IMG/VR virus record: IMGVR_UViG_3300025697_001088
Coordinates: 1 to 26,090 of that record
Reading direction: 5' to 3' (one strand)
Source: a virus
DNA: 26,090 nt
A program made the position numbers and the translations under genes. Positions 24,562 to 26,090 of this stretch are shown in pieces; positions within the stretch are counted from its first letter, which is position 1, and each line of letters opens with the position of its first letter. The notes under the pieces are model-generated. The model had not been told where the DNA came from, did not search any database, and was given only the letters and a program-made list of their open reading frames with translations.

Positions 24562-25168
24562 CTTGTTGTTTTTTAGCAATGTCTTCCGGACGTAAATTTA
24601 GTCTCTCATCTTCCATATACCTAAGCATTGCGTCTTTTAAGTAGGGATTATTGTCATGATTCAACATATCCAATAGGTTCTCTTCAAGGTCTGCTTGGAT
24701 AGATTTCATCTCCTTCAGGTTCTTTGTCTCTCCTTCAGCTATCTCCAACATGAGGTTGTAATAGCTTGTCTCCAAGGTGATCTGATATGCATATTTGTAA
24801 TTCCTATGCATGCGCACGAACTCTATAATCTTGGCATTTACTATTTTATTATTCCCTCTCAAAAAATCCTCAACCGGAGGAGAGAAGTCCCCCCCTGCAA
24901 TAACCTCAAAGCCGGAATCATGGCATGCCTCTAATTTCCTTTTCAATATGTCCGTGGTGTATTTCTTACGGTACGGAGACATGCGATCATAAACACAAAA
25001 GATATACTGCAGAAGTTTTGTATTGTCAATACCTACTCCCGGATCCTTGCGAAAATCTTTATGCCTTGCTAGTTCTTTGTAATGCTTTAAAATACTCGCT
25101 CCCTCCGGTACCTTGGTAGGATCGAAAAGCATCTGTGTGAACTCTTTTTGGTGAAATGACGAGATCAT
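24536..25168 (-). CDS. Protein in the terminase small-subunit position
   Basis: This 210-residue protein is largely helical and charged (ASILKHYKELARHKDFRK, MSPYRKKYTTDILKRKLEACHDSGFEV, EIAEGETKNLKEMKSIQADLEENLLDM), with no enzyme motif. It ends within the terminase large-subunit gene (26-base overlap with the ATG I chose there), so the two are coupled. Terminase small subunits have this place and a helical composition, and recognise the packaging site. I do not see a clear helix-turn-helix. The mid-part FLRGNNKIVNAKIIEFVRMHRNYKYAYQ could be the oligomer core. It starts with 4 bases overlap (ATGA-type) to the co-chaperonin-like gene. The small-terminase call is positional only. Confidence 0.45.
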   Translation of the reverse strand: MISSFHQKEFTQMLFDPTKVPEGASILKHYKELARHKDFRKDPGVGIDNTKLLQYIFCVYDRMSPYRKKYTTDILKRKLEACHDSGFEVIAGGDFSPPVEDFLRGNNKIVNAKIIEFVRMHRNYKYAYQITLETSYYNLMLEIAEGETKNLKEMKSIQADLEENLLDMLNHDNNPYLKDAMLRYMEDERLNLRPEDIAKKQQDGEQPLVN

Positions 25169-25863
25169 GTTTTTGCTAGTATATGTCTTCTCTGAACTCT
25201 GAAATATGGTTTGCCTCCGTCAATCTTCGCATGTAAGCTGTACTGGATAAGCACATCGGTAACTCTCCTCATAACAACAATATCTCCCTCTGCGATGTTC
25301 ACCCCCTTGTCGGAAGCTCCCTCATCAACATACTCCTCATTCGGAATACCTACATATCTGACCTTGCCATAAACAACATCAATATTACTCGGTTTTGTGA
25401 ATACCACAGGCTCTAATCCAAGCTTCTTCATCCTATCCTCATTCCTTATAAGTTCTGGATTATCGTGTGGCTCAATCAGGCAGTATCCATTACAGGGAAT
25501 GATCTTTTCTCCTCTGATGAGGCAATAGATATTCTGATAGGTTATGAACACATATCGCTCTCCGTTCTCAATGAAATACTTATGATTTTCTTTTTTGAAG
25601 GCATTGACCACTGCTAAGTAATAAACGATAACCTTATCGCCTATTTGCGTTTCCATTGGTGTCAACCATGGCAAACCATCATTAGCCACCCCTGTGTACC
25701 TCAAATGGCTCGGGAGTCCTACTACTTCTCCCGATACTGTTACGTGTTTTTCGCCATCATAGCTGGTATCAATATACAATTCGCCTCCATTATTGAGTTT
25801 TATACTGTCGTTCTCCGCATCTAAGCGGATGAGCACGTGATTGCCGAATGTTTTCTTGTTCAT
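25165..25863 (-). CDS. Tandem GroES-like (co-chaperonin) protein
   Basis: This 232-residue protein can be read as two GroES/Cpn10-like domains. Domain 1 (about 8-118): HVLIRLDAENDSIKLNNGGELYI, then VSGEVVGLP, then IGDKVIVYYLAVVNA and a closing ERYVFITYQNIYCLI. Domain 2 (about 121-232): IIPCNGYCLIEPHD, then VYGKVRYVGIPN, KGVNIAEGDIVVMRR, KPYFRVQRRHILA. Each follows the GroES order 'first strand V..., GG-type loop, .GEV..VG, .GD.V..., closing .....IL.'. Single-domain GroES has about 97 residues, so this is a duplicated form with long insertions in place of the mobile loop. T4 gp31 is a known phage co-chaperonin that helps fold its capsid protein; a like role here is an inference. It overlaps both neighbours by 4 bases. 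Confidence 0.65.
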   Translation of the reverse strand: MNKKTFGNHVLIRLDAENDSIKLNNGGELYIDTSYDGEKHVTVSGEVVGLPSHLRYTGVANDGLPWLTPMETQIGDKVIVYYLAVVNAFKKENHKYFIENGERYVFITYQNIYCLIRGEKIIPCNGYCLIEPHDNPELIRNEDRMKKLGLEPVVFTKPSNIDVVYGKVRYVGIPNEEYVDEGASDKGVNIAEGDIVVMRRVTDVLIQYSLHAKIDGGKPYFRVQRRHILAKT

Positions 25864-26090
25864 ATTCTGCCTGTTTGTTCTGCTTTTAATTTATCTGCCT
25901 TTGCCTGGTAGTCCTTGTTTTTAACGCATGTTAATTTGCCATCAATCTCCACAAACTTAATTTCCCCCCTCTTCTCCATTACCTCAAACTTGTGTTTCAT
26001 TGCTCTCTTATCTTTTCGAGATAATGAGTTCCACATCGGTACTTCGTGTTGATGTAGATTGATATTCTGCCCGTGGTAATTTATGATTGT
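25860..26090 (-). CDS. C-terminal part of a small unknown protein (runs off right edge)
   Basis: The minus frame is open from base 26090 to a TGA at 25860-25862, giving the last 76 residues. It is basic and helical in look (PMWNSLSRKDKRAMKHKFEV, VMEKRGEIKFVEIDGKLTCV, DYQAKADKLKAEQTGRI). It overlaps the ATG of the tandem GroES-like gene (ATGA), so both are in one transcript. An internal ATG at residue 19 would give a shorter protein, but the frame stays open to the edge. No family recognised; possibly a small DNA-binding or structural helper. Confidence 0.6.
   Translation of the reverse strand, partial: TIINYHGQNINLHQHEVPMWNSLSRKDKRAMKHKFEVMEKRGEIKFVEIDGKLTCVKNKDYQAKADKLKAEQTGRI

Noticed and set aside
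1-26090. tRNA genes, CRISPR arrays, integrase or attachment sites
   Set aside because: No cloverleaf, regularly spaced repeat array or recombinase motif was seen; coding density leaves little room for them.

Overview
The window is a contiguous piece of a tailed double-stranded DNA phage genome (or prophage), very probably infecting a member of the Bacteroidota. Every gene I accept lies on the minus strand, so transcription runs from base 26090 towards base 1. Genes are packed tightly, with many ATGA or TAATG overlaps, and the DNA is AT-rich. The Bacteroidota assignment is inferred from three things: domain types common in that phylum (a Fibrobacter-paralogous FISUMP domain, Bacteroidota-style fibronectin and Ig repeats, a BNR-type propeller), portal and connector sequences that resemble those of crAss-like and Cellulophaga-type podoviruses, and one TATATTTG box of the Bacteroidota promoter type. 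The exact phage family is not provable by eye.

Layout in transcription order. (1) 26090-24536: the end of a small unknown gene, a protein with two tandem GroES-like domains, and a 210-residue protein in the terminase small-subunit position. (2) 24561-17275, packaging and head: terminase large subunit, portal, a scaffold-like protein with a six-unit IKPDx linker, and the major capsid protein. (3) 17208-16309: an unknown 299-residue protein, followed by a hairpin terminator at 16249-16271 that closes the head block. (4) 16173-7839, adsorption cassette: a 110-residue unknown, a 1099-residue LamG/BNR depolymerase-like protein, two tiny ORFs, and three consecutive proteins with N-terminal Sec-type signal sequences (a fibre with a typical phage C-terminus, a LamG protein, a right-handed beta-helix protein). 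(5) 7829-7031: three small membrane proteins, likely a lysis cassette, with no endolysin in the window. (6) 7014-4889: three proteins with the size, order and motifs of podovirus connector/ring proteins. (7) 4892-4710: a GIY-YIG homing endonuclease cut off before its catalytic glutamate. (8) 4684-1485: what looks like one tail muzzle/stabilisation protein split into two translationally coupled genes, the first carrying FISUMP, Fn3 and propeller domains. (9) 1480-1: the N-terminal 493 codons of a tail-fibre protein running off the left edge.

Together these genes package DNA (terminase, portal), build the capsid (scaffold, MCP, perhaps helped by the GroES-like protein), build a short-tail neck and muzzle, and recognise or digest host surface glycans. 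No integrase, replication gene, tRNA, CRISPR array or reverse transcriptase is visible. No stretch longer than 300 bases lacks a gene. The most interesting points are the split and domain-loaded muzzle gene with a broken homing gene at its front, signal peptides on three successive tail-type proteins linked by a shared repeat and ribosome-binding junction, the tandem co-chaperonin next to the terminase, and a seven-residue relic that duplicates the start of a lysis-cassette gene.
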